A stretch of DNA of 64,000 nucleotides from Actinacidiphila sp965342175 (GCF_965342175.1 NZ_CBDRBL010000026.1:17030-81029), one strand, 5' to 3'; positions 15,464-24,647 are shown, numbered from the stretch's first letter. Made by a program: numbers and translations. The notes: generated from the letters alone by a model not told the origin.

Positions 15464-16249
15464 ATGGCTTCGCAAGCTTTACCGGTGCGTGGTGCGCGGT
15501 TGGGGAAGAGGGTGACCCCGGGTCTGAGCCCGGCGGCCTGGCGGGAGACGGACGGCGAGGCGGTCCGTGCCGCGGTGCTGCTGCTGCCCGGCGGACGTGC
15601 CTCGAGCACGCGCCGCCGCTCCCCCGTGGCCGCTGCGGCGATGGTGCCGCTGGCCCTCCGTATGGTGCGGGCCGCGGGCCGCGGCGAGGGCCTGGCCGTG
15701 CACGTCGTGCACTACCGCTTCCGCGGCTGGAACGGCGGGAACGACCACCCGGCCGAGGACGCGCGATGGGCGGTCGACGAGGTCGTCCGCCGTTACGGTG
15801 ACGTGCCGGTGTCGCTGGTCGGCATGGACATGGGCGCCCGTGCGGCGTTGCGGGCGGCGGGCCACCCGGCCGTCACCTGCGCGGTCGCCATAGCCCCGTG
15901 GCTGCCGGACGCGCACGAGCCCGAGCCGGTCAAGCAGCTCATAGGCCGCCATGTCCTGATCGTGCACGGCACGAACGACGACTCCACCGACCCCGGTCTG
16001 TCCTACCGGCTGGCCGAACGGGTCAAGAAGGTCAACCGGGACGTGTGCCGCTTCGAGGTGCACACAGCAGGCCATCAGCTCCGCGACCACCGGGAGGAAG
16101 TCGCCGCCCTGGCCTCCGACTTCGTCCTGGGCAACCTGCTGGGGCGGTCCTTCGCCCGCCCGGTCGCCGACGCGCTGGCCGCCCCTCCCCCGCTCGGCCT
16201 GCGCATGCCTCTGGCCTCGGGTTTCGGCCGCTCGTTGCGGGCGCGCTGA
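15464..16249 (+). CDS. Alpha/beta-hydrolase fold protein with Asp at the nucleophile elbow
   Basis: Protein of 261 residues with the alpha/beta-hydrolase layout: VRAAVLLLPGG (oxyanion region, about 34-44), VHYRFRGWN, the nucleophile elbow LVGMDMGARAAL (about 118-129), an acid strand HVLIVHGTNDDSTDP (about 163-177) and a late histidine in HTAGHQL (His204). The elbow reads G-M-D-M-G, so Asp122 replaces the usual Ser. This is the arrangement of haloalkane dehalogenases and epoxide hydrolases, not esterases. The ATG at 15464 is preferred; a TTG at 15413 is possible. It is divergent from add. Substrate is unknown. Confidence 0.78.
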   Translation: MASQALPVRGARLGKRVTPGLSPAAWRETDGEAVRAAVLLLPGGRASSTRRRSPVAAAAMVPLALRMVRAAGRGEGLAVHVVHYRFRGWNGGNDHPAEDARWAVDEVVRRYGDVPVSLVGMDMGARAALRAAGHPAVTCAVAIAPWLPDAHEPEPVKQLIGRHVLIVHGTNDDSTDPGLSYRLAERVKKVNRDVCRFEVHTAGHQLRDHREEVAALASDFVLGNLLGRSFARPVADALAAPPPLGLRMPLASGFGRSLRAR

Positions 16250-16349
16250 GGCGGCCGCGGGTCCCGCCTTCGCGCCGGCGGGGTGGGCGGGGTCGGCGGA
16301 GTCAACGGAGTCGGCCTACGCAGGTCCGGGATCGGCACGCCGTCGTACT

Positions 16350-16374
16350 CCCCGACGGCCTCCCGCCGTCGGGG
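16350..16374. terminator. Hairpin terminator between convergent genes
   Basis: Perfect 10-bp stem CCCCGACGGC / GCCGTCGGGG with loop CTCCC, between the alpha/beta hydrolase gene and the convergent LysR gene. The rest of the 250-bp gap (16250-16503) holds short TCGGCGGAGTC-type repeats and no gene. Confidence 0.7.
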
Positions 16375-16503
16375 GCGCCGGTTCCCCACCTGGGATGTCC
16401 TGCCTGCCGTCAGCTGGGTTTCTCGGGGATCGACGACAGGTGAACACGCGAGCCCAGCAAGCCGAGAGCCGTTGCCGGAGTGGGGAGGGCCGGGCGCGCG
16501 CCG

Positions 16504-17484
16504 TCAGTCGGGGAGGAGCCGACCGCGCCGGTCCAGCAGGAACTTCTTGAACGCGGCCACGGGAGGCGTGTCGGGGTGGCCGCCGAGCCAGGCCACCCCG
16601 ATCTCCCGGACCGCCCGCGGGGCGGTCACCGTCAGTTCCACGACACCCGGCCGCGGGACGAGCGGCGGCGGCAGCAGGGCCACCCCGAGACCGGCGGCGA
16701 CCAGCCCGCGCAGGGTCTCCGCCTCCTCCCCCTCGAAGCCCACCCGCGGGGTGAAGCCCGCCTCGGCGCACAGCGCGTCGGTGATGCGCCGCAGCCCGTA
16801 GCCGGCCTCCAGGCTCACGAACAGCTCCCCGGCCGCCTCCGCCAGGCGCACCCTGCGGCGCGACGCGAGACGGTGGTCGGCGGGGACGACCAGCCGCAGC
16901 CGCTGCTCGTCCAGGCGGCGGACGACCAGGTCGGGCGCCTCCGGCACTGGCGAGGTCAGACACAGGTCCAGTTCGCCGGCGCGCAGCCCGGCGAGCATCG
17001 CCTCGCCGTAGTTCTGCACGAGTTGGAAGCGGATCCGCGGGTGGTCGGCGCGAAAGGCCCGCAGCAGGGCCGGCACGGTCTCCGGGCCGAGCGTGTGGAG
17101 GAAGCCGAAGGCGACCCGTCCGGCCTGCGGGTCGGCATCGGCGCGCACGGACTCGGCCGAGCGCTCCACCTCGCCCAGCGCCCGCTCCACGGAGGCGAGG
17201 AAGCCGCGGCCCGCGGGGGTGAGCGAGACCGTCCGGCCCTGTCGGGCGAAGAGCGTGACACCGAGGTCGAGTTCGAGCCGCGCCATGGAGCGGCTGAGCG
17301 TCGACTGGGGCACGCCCAGCTCGCGCGCCGCACGCGTGACGTGCTCGTGTCGCGCCACGGCGGCGAACTGGGCGAGCCTGGGCGCCAGCACCGCCGCCCA
17401 GGACGCGCTGTCGAGCTCCGCCCGTATGTCTTTCGCGTCACCGGACGGCGACACCGACCGGGCCGACCTCGCCTCATGCGCCAT
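16504..17484 (-). CDS. LysR-family transcriptional regulator
   Basis: Protein of 326 residues: an N-terminal winged HTH (LAQFAAVARHEHVTRAARE, LGVPQSTLSRSMARLE), a linker helix, and an effector-binding domain of two alpha/beta lobes (VAFGFLHTLGPETVPALLRA, LDLCLTSPVPEAP, AAGLGVALLPPPLV). It is divergent from an MFS transporter gene, a standard LysR-target pair. ATG 17484 is chosen because the in-frame ATG at 17520 would place the N-terminal codons over the palindrome at 17503-17523, the likely binding site. The effector is unknown; an export substrate of the transporter is the natural candidate. Confidence 0.88.
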   Translation of the reverse strand: MAHEARSARSVSPSGDAKDIRAELDSASWAAVLAPRLAQFAAVARHEHVTRAARELGVPQSTLSRSMARLELDLGVTLFARQGRTVSLTPAGRGFLASVERALGEVERSAESVRADADPQAGRVAFGFLHTLGPETVPALLRAFRADHPRIRFQLVQNYGEAMLAGLRAGELDLCLTSPVPEAPDLVVRRLDEQRLRLVVPADHRLASRRRVRLAEAAGELFVSLEAGYGLRRITDALCAEAGFTPRVGFEGEEAETLRGLVAAGLGVALLPPPLVPRPGVVELTVTAPRAVREIGVAWLGGHPDTPPVAAFKKFLLDRRGRLLPD

Positions 17485-17502
17485 GGGAACGATTATCGCC
17501 AC

Positions 17503-17523
17503 TTCATGCATTGGACGCATGAA
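17503..17523. promoter_or_regulatory. Candidate LysR operator
   Basis: TTCATGC-ATTGGAC-GCATGAA is a perfect 7-bp inverted repeat with a 7-bp centre and contains the T-N11-A pattern typical of LysR-type sites. It lies between the LysR start (17484) and the MFS start (17548). Confidence 0.65.
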
Positions 17524-17547
17524 ATGGCCCCGGCCTAACGTGAAGAC

Positions 17548-18843
17548 ATGCCTCCCGCCGATACCGGGGCGTCCGCCGTGACACGGCCGGGCGCCGCCGC
17601 CTCAGCCCCAGCCGGCACGCTCCGACCGGGAGAGCCCGGCTACCGCCGCGCCATCGCGGCCCTGTTCGCCGCGGGTCTCGCCACCTTCGCCCTCCTCTAC
17701 TCGACGCAGGCCCTCCTGCCGGCGCTCTCCACGGGCCTGTCCCTCAGCCCGGCCCAGGCCAGCCTCACCGTCTCGGCCACCACCGGCGCGCTGGCGCTGG
17801 CCCTGCTGCCGGTGAGCGCGCTCAGCGAGAAGTACGGGCGCACCGCCGTGATGACGGCATCGGTCTTCAGCGCCTCGGCACTGGCCCTTGCCGTCCCCTT
17901 CGCACCGGACCTGACCACGCTGGTCGTGCTGCGTGCCGCGCAGGGCGTGGCCCTGGCCGGACTCCCGGCCACCGCGATGGCGTATCTCGGCGAGGAGATC
18001 CACCCCAAGGCCGTCGCCTCCGCGATCGGCCTGTACGTCGCGGGCAACAGCATCGGCGGCATGAGCTCGCGGGTCCTGACCGGCGCGGTGGCACAGGCCT
18101 TCGGCTGGCGCGCCGCACTGCTCGCCGCCGGCGTCATGGCGGTGCTGTGCGCCACCGCCTTCCGCCTGCTGGTCCCCGCGGCCCGCAACTTCCGTCCTGG
18201 CCCGGTCAGTCCCGCAGCCCTGTGGCACACGGTCACCGGCCACCTGGGCACCCCGCTGCTGCGCCGGCTCTATCTGATCGGGCTGTTGTTCATGGCGGTC
18301 TTCGGTGCCGTCTACAACGTGCTGGGCTACCGGCTCGCCGCCGCGCCCTTCGGCCTGTCGCAGACCGCGATCGGCCTGATCTTCCTGGTCTACCTGGTCG
18401 GCACCGGCGCCTCCGCGGCCTCGGGCGTCCTGCACGGCCGCCTCGGCCGGCGCGGCGCCCTGTACGTCGCCGTGGTGCTGGCCGCGGGCGGGCTGCTGCT
18501 GACGCTCGCCGGTTCCCTCGTGCTGGTGCTGAGCGGGCTGGTGCTCGTGACGGCCGGCTTCTTCACCGGCCACTCCATCGCCTCCGGCGCGGTCAGCCGT
18601 ACCGCCACCACCGGTCGCGCCCAGGCCTCCGCGCTCTATCTGACCGCGTACTACGTCGGCAACAGCCTCGGCGGCACCCTCGGCGCCTCCGCCTTCCACT
18701 CCGCCGGCTGGACCGGCACCGTCGCCTTCTGCCTGGCCGCCGTCCTCGGCGTCGCGGGGGTCACCCTGCACGCGGCCCGGCGGGCGGCCGCGGACCGGCG
18801 GTTCGGCGCCTCGGTGGGCCGGACGACCCGGCGGGCGGCCTGA
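17548..18843 (+). CDS. MFS transporter (drug:H+ antiporter-like)
   Basis: Protein of 431 residues with about twelve hydrophobic segments in two blocks and the loop 2-3 signature SALSEKYGRTAVM that marks the major facilitator superfamily. The N-terminal 30 residues are polar and cytoplasmic. The pattern resembles 12-TM exporters paired with divergent LysR regulators; efflux of a small molecule is likely and the substrate is unknown. The ATG lies six bases after TAACGT, which could be the -10 of a leaderless transcript. A strong terminator follows at 18907-18936. Confidence 0.87.
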   Translation: MPPADTGASAVTRPGAAASAPAGTLRPGEPGYRRAIAALFAAGLATFALLYSTQALLPALSTGLSLSPAQASLTVSATTGALALALLPVSALSEKYGRTAVMTASVFSASALALAVPFAPDLTTLVVLRAAQGVALAGLPATAMAYLGEEIHPKAVASAIGLYVAGNSIGGMSSRVLTGAVAQAFGWRAALLAAGVMAVLCATAFRLLVPAARNFRPGPVSPAALWHTVTGHLGTPLLRRLYLIGLLFMAVFGAVYNVLGYRLAAAPFGLSQTAIGLIFLVYLVGTGASAASGVLHGRLGRRGALYVAVVLAAGGLLLTLAGSLVLVLSGLVLVTAGFFTGHSIASGAVSRTATTGRAQASALYLTAYYVGNSLGGTLGASAFHSAGWTGTVAFCLAAVLGVAGVTLHAARRAAADRRFGASVGRTTRRAA

Positions 18844-18906
18844 CGGACGGCTTCTGACGGAGGGCTTCTGACGGCTTTCGAAGGACGGCCCGTCGGGGGA
18901 ACGCGA

Positions 18907-18936
18907 ACGGGACCGGTGGAAGGCCACCGGTCCCGT
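18907..18936. terminator. Bidirectional hairpin terminator
   Basis: Perfect 13-bp stem ACGGGACCGGTGG / CCACCGGTCCCGT with a 4-base loop AAGG, followed by CGGTTTG. It lies between the MFS gene and the convergent deoA and can end the five-gene nucleoside operon. Confidence 0.85.
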
Positions 18937-18968
18937 CGGTTTGCCGCGGGGCGCCCCCGCCCGGGCGA

Positions 18969-20246
18969 TCAGGCGATGCGGTCCAGCACGATCGGGTCCG
19001 GCGTGTACGCCGCGCCCGCCGGGGAGATCTCGACGCCGCCGCTGAGGGCTTCGAGCGCGTACCCGAACTTCTCCGGGGTGTCGGTGTGCAGGGTGAGCAG
19101 CGGCTGGCCCTGGGTGACCTCGGCCCCCGGCTTGGCGTGCAGCTCGACGCCCGCGCCGGCCTGCACCGGGTCCTCCTTGCGGGCCCGGCCGGCGCCCAGG
19201 CGCCAGGCGGCGACGCCGACGGCGTAGGCGTCCAGGCCGGTGAGGACCCCGGAGCGCTCGGCCGTGACGACGTGCTGCTCGCGCGCGACGGGCAGCGCCG
19301 CGTCCGGGTCGCCGCCCTGGGCGGCGATCATGCGCCGCCACACGTCCATGGCGGACCCGTCGGCGAGCGCCTTGGCCGGGTCCGCGTCCTTCAGGCCCGC
19401 CGCGTCGAGCATCTCGCGCGCCAGGGCGAGGGTCAGCTCGACCACGTCGGCCGGGCCGCCGCCCGCCAGCACCTCGACGGACTCGCGGACCTCCAGCGCG
19501 TTGCCGGCGGTCAGGCCGAGCGGGGTGGACATGTCGGTGAGCAGGGCCACCGTCCGCACCCCGTGGTCGGTGCCGAGGCCCACCATGGTGGAGGCCAGCT
19601 CGCGGGCCTGCTCGAGGTTCTTCATGAAGGCGCCGGAGCCGACCTTGACGTCAAGCACGAGCGAGCCCGTGCCCTCGGCGATCTTCTTGGACATGATCGA
19701 GGAGGCGATCAGCGGGATGGCCTCGACGGTGCCGGTGACGTCGCGCAGCGCGTACAGCTTCCTGTCGGCCGGGGCGAGGCCGTCGCCGGCGGCGCAGACG
19801 ACGGCGCCGGTGTCGCCCAGGACCCGCAGCATCTCCTCGTTCGACAGCAGCGCCCGCCAGCCGGGGATCGACTCCAGCTTGTCCAGGGTGCCGCCGGTGT
19901 GGCCGAGGCCGCGGCCGGAGAGCTGGGGGACGGCCGCGCCGCACGCCGCGACCAGGGGGGCGAGCGGCAGCGTGATCTTGTCGCCGACACCGCCGGTGGA
20001 GTGCTTGTCCGCCGTCGGGCGGGGCAGCGAGGAGAAGTCCATGCGCTCGCCGCTGGCGATCATCGCGGCCGTCCAGCGCGCGATCTCCGCCCGGTCCATG
20101 CCGTTGAGCAGGATCGCCATCGCGAGCGCGGACATCTGCTCGTCGGCGACCTCACCCCTGGTGTAGGCGTCGATGACCCAGTCGATCTGGTCGTCGCCGA
20201 GGCGGCCGCCGTCGCGCTTGGTGCGGATGACGGAAATGGCGTCCAT
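18969..20246 (-). CDS. deoA: Thymidine/pyrimidine-nucleoside phosphorylase
   Basis: Enzyme of 425 residues that phosphorolyses thymidine, deoxyuridine or uridine to the free base and (deoxy)ribose-1-phosphate. The family signature around SGRGLGHTGGTLDKLES (about residues 108-124) is present, as are the phosphate-binding KHSTGGVGDK (about 81-90) and the lysine-rich VLDVKVGSGAFMK. The C-terminal alpha/beta domain is complete. It is the last gene of the operon, 15 bp after cdd, with which it acts: cytidine deaminated by Cdd gives uridine for phosphorolysis. Its deoxyribose-1-phosphate product would need a phosphopentomutase before DeoC. Confidence 0.95.
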   Translation of the reverse strand: MDAISVIRTKRDGGRLGDDQIDWVIDAYTRGEVADEQMSALAMAILLNGMDRAEIARWTAAMIASGERMDFSSLPRPTADKHSTGGVGDKITLPLAPLVAACGAAVPQLSGRGLGHTGGTLDKLESIPGWRALLSNEEMLRVLGDTGAVVCAAGDGLAPADRKLYALRDVTGTVEAIPLIASSIMSKKIAEGTGSLVLDVKVGSGAFMKNLEQARELASTMVGLGTDHGVRTVALLTDMSTPLGLTAGNALEVRESVEVLAGGGPADVVELTLALAREMLDAAGLKDADPAKALADGSAMDVWRRMIAAQGGDPDAALPVAREQHVVTAERSGVLTGLDAYAVGVAAWRLGAGRARKEDPVQAGAGVELHAKPGAEVTQGQPLLTLHTDTPEKFGYALEALSGGVEISPAGAAYTPDPIVLDRIA

Positions 20247-20261
20247 GGTTCACGTACCTTC

Positions 20262-20702
20262 TTAGCGGTTGGTCAGGTCGTCCGGGCCGAACGCGTCGGG
20301 GAGCACCTCGCGCATCGTGCGGATGCCGTCGGACATCTCCACCAGCAGGTCGGGGCCGCCGTGCTCCCACAGCAGCTGGCGGCAGCGGCCGCACGGCATC
20401 AGCTGGTCGCCGTTGCGGTCCACGCAGGTGAAGGCGACGAGCCGGCCGCCCCCGGTGGCGTGCAGGATCGACACCAGGCCGCACTCGGCGCACAGGCCGA
20501 GGCCGTAGCTGGCGTTCTCCACGTTGCACGCCGCGATGACCCGCCCGTCGTCCACCAGCGCGGCCGCGCCGACGGGGAAGCGGGAGTAGGGCACATAGGC
20601 CCGGGACATGGCGTCCCGGGCCTGCGCCCGCAGGCCGTCCCAGTCGACGGCGTCGACGGCGTCGACGCCGTCGGCGCCGGCCCGGCCCGCGGGGCCGCTC
20701 AC
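20262..20702 (-). CDS. cdd: Cytidine deaminase
   Basis: Zinc enzyme of 146 residues that deaminates cytidine and deoxycytidine. The zinc site is complete: CAEC with the catalytic Glu (about residue 72) and PCGRC (about 105-109). The YVPYSRFPVGAAAL substrate segment precedes it. The N-terminal 20 residues (GRAGADGVDAVDAVDWD) contain a GVDAVDAVD repeat and extend beyond the normal core. The ATG at 20702 overlaps the stop of the upstream permease gene by four bases, so cdd is translated as part of the transporter operon. Confidence 0.94.
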   Translation of the reverse strand: MSGPAGRAGADGVDAVDAVDWDGLRAQARDAMSRAYVPYSRFPVGAAALVDDGRVIAACNVENASYGLGLCAECGLVSILHATGGGRLVAFTCVDRNGDQLMPCGRCRQLLWEHGGPDLLVEMSDGIRTMREVLPDAFGPDDLTNR

Positions 20703-21988
20703 TTGCCCTGACCCTTCCGGTACCTCATACCGTCAGCCTTGGGCATCCGCAGGCGCTGTGCCGACAGGGAGAGCACCAGCAGGGTGACGACGTACGGGGT
20801 CGCGCCCACGAACTCGCCGGGCACCTCGTCGGTGAGCAGGTACCAGGCCAGCACCAGCGCGCCGACGACGAGGCTGACGCCGCCCTGCCAGAAGCTCCGC
20901 TTCCACAGCTTCCAGGCCGCCAGCAGCACCAGCAGGACCACCAGGAGCAGCAGCAGCGCGTGCACCGTGGGGCCGCCGTTGCGCAGCTGGAGCGCGTCGG
21001 AGTAGCCGAAGAGGCCGGCGCCGGTGGCGAGGCCGCCGACCCGCCAGTTGCCGAAGATCATCGCGGCGAGGCCGATGTAGCCGCGGCCGCCGGTCTGGCC
21101 CTCGAGGTAGATGTGCGCGGGCACCATCGCCAGGAAGGCGCCGCCGAGGCCGGCGAGGCCGCCGGAGGCGATCACGGCGACGTACTTGTACAGGTAGACG
21201 TTGACGCCCAGCGACTCGGCCGCGACCGGGTTCTCACCGCAGGAGCGCAGCCGCAGGCCGAACGGGCTGCGCCACAGCAGGAAGAAGCTGCCGACGAAGA
21301 GCACCACCGCGACGACCGTGAGCGCGGACACGTCGGTGACCAGGCCGCCGAGGATGCCGGCCAGGTCGGAGACGAAGAACCAGCCGTGCTTCTCGATGCT
21401 CGCCAGCCCGTCGGACAGTCCGGGGATGTCGAACGTCGGCAGGGCGTCGACCGGTGGGGACTGCTTGGGGTTGCCGCCCTTGGTGGCCGCCTCACCGGTG
21501 GAGAACCACAGCTTGGCGAGGTACTGGGTGGCGCCGAGCGCCAGGATGTTGATGGCCACACCGGAGATGATGTGGTCGACGCCGAAGGTGACGGTGGCGA
21601 TCGCGTGGATCAGGCCGCCGAGCGCACCGCCGACGACGCCGGCGAGGACGCCCACCCAGGGGTTGGTCTGCCAGCCGGCCCAGGCGCCGAAGAAGGTGCC
21701 GAGGATCATCATGCCCTCGAGGCCGATGTTGACCACGCCGGAGCGCTCGGACCACAGGCCGGCCAGACCGGCGAGGCCGATCGGCACGGCGAGACCGAGC
21801 GCCGCCGTGATCTGGCCCTGGGCGGTGAGCTGGTCCTGGCCGGTGATGATCCGGACCACCGACACCAGCGCGATGGCTGCGGCGATGATCAGCAGGATCA
21901 CCGGGAAGGAGAGGCGGCCCTTGCGGCCCGTGGCCCCTGCGGCCTTGGGAGCCGCGGGCGGCGGGGTCTGGGTCGTCGTGGCGGTCAC
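20699..21988 (-). CDS. Nucleoside ABC transporter permease 2
   Basis: BPD_transp_2-type membrane permease of 429 residues with about ten hydrophobic segments. After a Pro/Ala-rich start (TQTPPPAAPKAAGATG) come RLSFPVILLIIAAAIALVSV and the conserved core GLAGLWSERSGVVNIGLEGM, the coupling-helix region of this permease class. It forms the membrane channel with the permease at 21985-23100. GTG 21988 overlaps the upstream stop (GTGA) and its own stop overlaps the cdd start (ATGA). The family serves the BmpA/PnrA-type nucleoside importers. Confidence 0.92.
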   Translation of the reverse strand: MTATTTQTPPPAAPKAAGATGRKGRLSFPVILLIIAAAIALVSVVRIITGQDQLTAQGQITAALGLAVPIGLAGLAGLWSERSGVVNIGLEGMMILGTFFGAWAGWQTNPWVGVLAGVVGGALGGLIHAIATVTFGVDHIISGVAINILALGATQYLAKLWFSTGEAATKGGNPKQSPPVDALPTFDIPGLSDGLASIEKHGWFFVSDLAGILGGLVTDVSALTVVAVVLFVGSFFLLWRSPFGLRLRSCGENPVAAESLGVNVYLYKYVAVIASGGLAGLGGAFLAMVPAHIYLEGQTGGRGYIGLAAMIFGNWRVGGLATGAGLFGYSDALQLRNGGPTVHALLLLLVVLLVLLAAWKLWKRSFWQGGVSLVVGALVLAWYLLTDEVPGEFVGATPYVVTLLVLSLSAQRLRMPKADGMRYRKGQGK

Positions 21989-23100
21989 GCCGTCACCTCC
22001 TTCTTCATGCGGGCCTGGGCGGCGAGCTCCTCGCCGACCTTCTGCTGCTGGCGCTTGAGGCCGTAGCGTCGGACGAGTTCGTAGGCGATGACGACGCTCA
22101 GGACGATGACGCCCTGCATCACGCCGACTATCTCCTTGTCGTAGCCGTTGAACTCCAGCCGGCCGGAGCCGCGCTCCAGGAAGCCCCACAGCAGCGCGGC
22201 CAGCGCGATGCCGACCGGGTTGTTGCGGCCCAGCAGCGCCACCGAGATGCCGGTGAAGCCGATACCCGCGGGGAAGAGGTCGGCGCCGTATGCGTGCACG
22301 TCGTTCAGCAGCAGCGGCAGGCCGGTGAGGCCGGCCAGGCCGCCGGAGATCAGCATGCTGACGACCACCATGCGCTTGACGCTGACGCCGCTCGCGGTGG
22401 CCGCGCTCTCGGACAGGCCGACGCTGCGCAGGTCGAACCCGAAGCGGGTGCGGCCGAGGACGAACCAGTAGCCGACGCCGATGACGACGGCGAACACGAC
22501 GAAGCCGTAGATCTGGCCGACGTTCTCGCCCAGGTCGAAGGTGAACAGGTGGCCCGAGGAGGGCAGCGGCGTGGTCGACACCGAGGTCTGCGCCTTGTCG
22601 AGGTGGCCGAGTCGGCCGTCCTTGAGCAGGTAGCCGACGATGTAGGTGGCGATCGAGTTCAGCATGATCGTCGCGATGACCTCGCTGACCCCGCGGGTGG
22701 TCTTCAGCACGCCCGCGATACCGGCCCACAATGCGCCGACGACCATGGCGATCACGATGATCAGCGGGATCTGGAGGTAGCTCGGCAGGGTCACCGCCCC
22801 GCCGACAGCGGCGGCGAAGAAGACGCCCAGGCGGTACTGGCCCTCGACACCGATGTTGAACAGGTTCATGCGGAAGCCGACGGCGACCGCGATACCCGCG
22901 ATGTAGTAGTAGCTGGCCTTGTTGATGATCTCGACCTGGCTGTCGCTCTTGAAGCCGTAGTCGAACATCGTCCCGAAGGCGCCGAACGGCTCCTTGCCCG
23001 TGGCGGCCAGCACCAGGGCCGTGATCACGAACGCGGCCACGAGCGCCAGCACGGGGGCGGCTATGGCGAGGAGCACCCGCTCCTTGTCGATCTTCTTCAT
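21985..23100 (-). CDS. Nucleoside ABC transporter permease 1
   Basis: BPD_transp_2-type permease of 371 residues starting MKKIDKERVLLAIAAP with about nine hydrophobic segments and the conserved FRMNLFNIGVEGQYRLG loop that contacts the ATPase. The segment VSEVIATIMLNSIATYIVGY is also typical. It pairs with the second permease as a heterodimeric channel. The ATG at 23100 overlaps the stop of the ATPase gene (ATGA) and its stop overlaps the next GTG. The order ATPase-permease-permease after a BMP lipoprotein is the standard nucleoside-uptake layout. Confidence 0.92.
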   Translation of the reverse strand: MKKIDKERVLLAIAAPVLALVAAFVITALVLAATGKEPFGAFGTMFDYGFKSDSQVEIINKASYYYIAGIAVAVGFRMNLFNIGVEGQYRLGVFFAAAVGGAVTLPSYLQIPLIIVIAMVVGALWAGIAGVLKTTRGVSEVIATIMLNSIATYIVGYLLKDGRLGHLDKAQTSVSTTPLPSSGHLFTFDLGENVGQIYGFVVFAVVIGVGYWFVLGRTRFGFDLRSVGLSESAATASGVSVKRMVVVSMLISGGLAGLTGLPLLLNDVHAYGADLFPAGIGFTGISVALLGRNNPVGIALAALLWGFLERGSGRLEFNGYDKEIVGVMQGVIVLSVVIAYELVRRYGLKRQQQKVGEELAAQARMKKEVTA

Positions 23101-24647
23101 CGGTCCTCTCCCCCGTGGGCGGTGTCGCCGTCCTCGTGCTCGAGATGGCCGGCGGCCGCGCCGGTCATCGCGGAGCCCAGCTCCTCCGGGGTGATGGTGG
23201 CGGGGTCGGCGTCGGCGACCAGGCGGCCGCGGTACATGACGCGCAGGGTGTCGGACAGGCCGATCAGCTCGTCCAGGTCGGCGGAGATCAGCAGCACGGC
23301 CAGGCCCTCGCGGCGGGCCTCGCGGATCTGGTCCCAGATCTGCGCCTGGGCGCCGACGTCCACACCGCGGGTGGGGTGCGCGGCGATCAGCAGCTTGGGC
23401 TGGTGGCTCATCTCGCGGCCGACGATCAGCTTCTGCTGGTTGCCGCCGGACAGGGACGCGGCGGTCACCTCGATGCCCGGGGTGCGGACGTCGTACTCGC
23501 GCACGATCCGCTCGGTGTCGCGGCGGGCCGCGGCCGGGTCGAGGAAGGCGCCCTTGCTGTTGGGGCGCTCGGTGACGTGGCCCAGGATGCGGTTCTCCCA
23601 GAGGGGGGCCTCCAGCAGCAGCCCGTGCCGTTGCCGGTCCTCGGGGATGTAGCCGATGCCGCCCTCGCGGCGCTTGCGCGTCGCGAGGTGGGTGATCTCG
23701 GCGCCGTCCAGGACTATCCGGCCCTCGTCGGGCGGGAGGATGCCCATGATCGCCTCGACCAGCTCCGCCTGGCCGTTGCCCTCGACACCCGCGATGCCGA
23801 GGACCTCGCCCTTGTGGATGGTGAGGGAGATCCGGTCCAGGACGACGCGCTCGATGCCCTCCAGGTCGGTCTCCGACAGGTGCAGACCCTCGACGGTCAG
23901 CATCGGGACGTCGGTGACCGTGGACTCGCGGGTCTCGGGGGACGGCAGCTCGCTGCCGACCATCAGCTCCGCGAGCTGCTTGGGGGTCGTGGTCGCCGGG
24001 TCGGCGCTGCCGACCGTGGTGCCCCGGCGGATGACGGTGATCTCGTCGGCGACGGAGAGCACCTCGCCCAGCTTGTGGGAGATGAAGATGACGGTCAGGC
24101 CCTCGGCCTTGAGCTCGCGCAGGTTGTCGAAGAGCGCGTCGACCTCCTGCGGGACGAGGACCGCGGTCGGCTCGTCGAGGATCAGCGTACGGGCGCCGCG
24201 GAAGAGGACCTTCAGGATCTCGACGCGCTGACGGTCGGCGACACCGAGGTCCTCCACCAGGACGTCCGGGCGCACCCCGAGGCCGTAGGCGTCGGAGATC
24301 TCGCGTATCTTCGCCCGCGCGCGGCCGCCGATGCCGTACAGCTTCTCGCTGCCGAGGACGACGTTCTCGAGGACGGTGAGGTTGTCGGCGAGCATGAAGT
24401 GCTGGTGCACCATGCCGATGCCGCGGGCGATGGCGTCGCCCGGGTCGTGGAAGGTGACCCGCTCGCCGTCGATGGTGATGGTGCCCTCGTCCGGCTTCTG
24501 CATGCCGTAGAGGATCTTCATCAGCGTCGACTTGCCGGCGCCGTTCTCTCCCACGAGGGCGTGGACCGTGCCACGGCGAACCGTGATGTCGATGTCGTGG
24601 TTGGCCACGACGCCTGGGAATCGCTTGGTGATGCCGCGGAGCTCCAC
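23097..24647 (-). CDS. Nucleoside ABC transporter ATPase (double ABC domain)
   Basis: Protein of 516 residues with two fused ABC cassettes. The first has Walker A GENGAGKS (about 37-44), the signature region near LGVADRQRVEILKVL and Walker B TLILDEPTA. In the second the Walker A region is replaced by GIAGVEGNGQAELVEA, as is normal for this RbsA/YufO-like class, and the signature LSGGNQQKLIVGRE is complete. The marked start is GTG 24647, which has no clear Shine-Dalgarno. Twelve codons upstream in frame an ATC (24683) lies 8 bases after GAGGAG, so the true start may be there. The operon operator lies at 24753-24764. Confidence 0.9.
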   Translation of the reverse strand: MELRGITKRFPGVVANHDIDITVRRGTVHALVGENGAGKSTLMKILYGMQKPDEGTITIDGERVTFHDPGDAIARGIGMVHQHFMLADNLTVLENVVLGSEKLYGIGGRARAKIREISDAYGLGVRPDVLVEDLGVADRQRVEILKVLFRGARTLILDEPTAVLVPQEVDALFDNLRELKAEGLTVIFISHKLGEVLSVADEITVIRRGTTVGSADPATTTPKQLAELMVGSELPSPETRESTVTDVPMLTVEGLHLSETDLEGIERVVLDRISLTIHKGEVLGIAGVEGNGQAELVEAIMGILPPDEGRIVLDGAEITHLATRKRREGGIGYIPEDRQRHGLLLEAPLWENRILGHVTERPNSKGAFLDPAAARRDTERIVREYDVRTPGIEVTAASLSGGNQQKLIVGREMSHQPKLLIAAHPTRGVDVGAQAQIWDQIREARREGLAVLLISADLDELIGLSDTLRVMYRGRLVADADPATITPEELGSAMTGAAAGHLEHEDGDTAHGGEDR

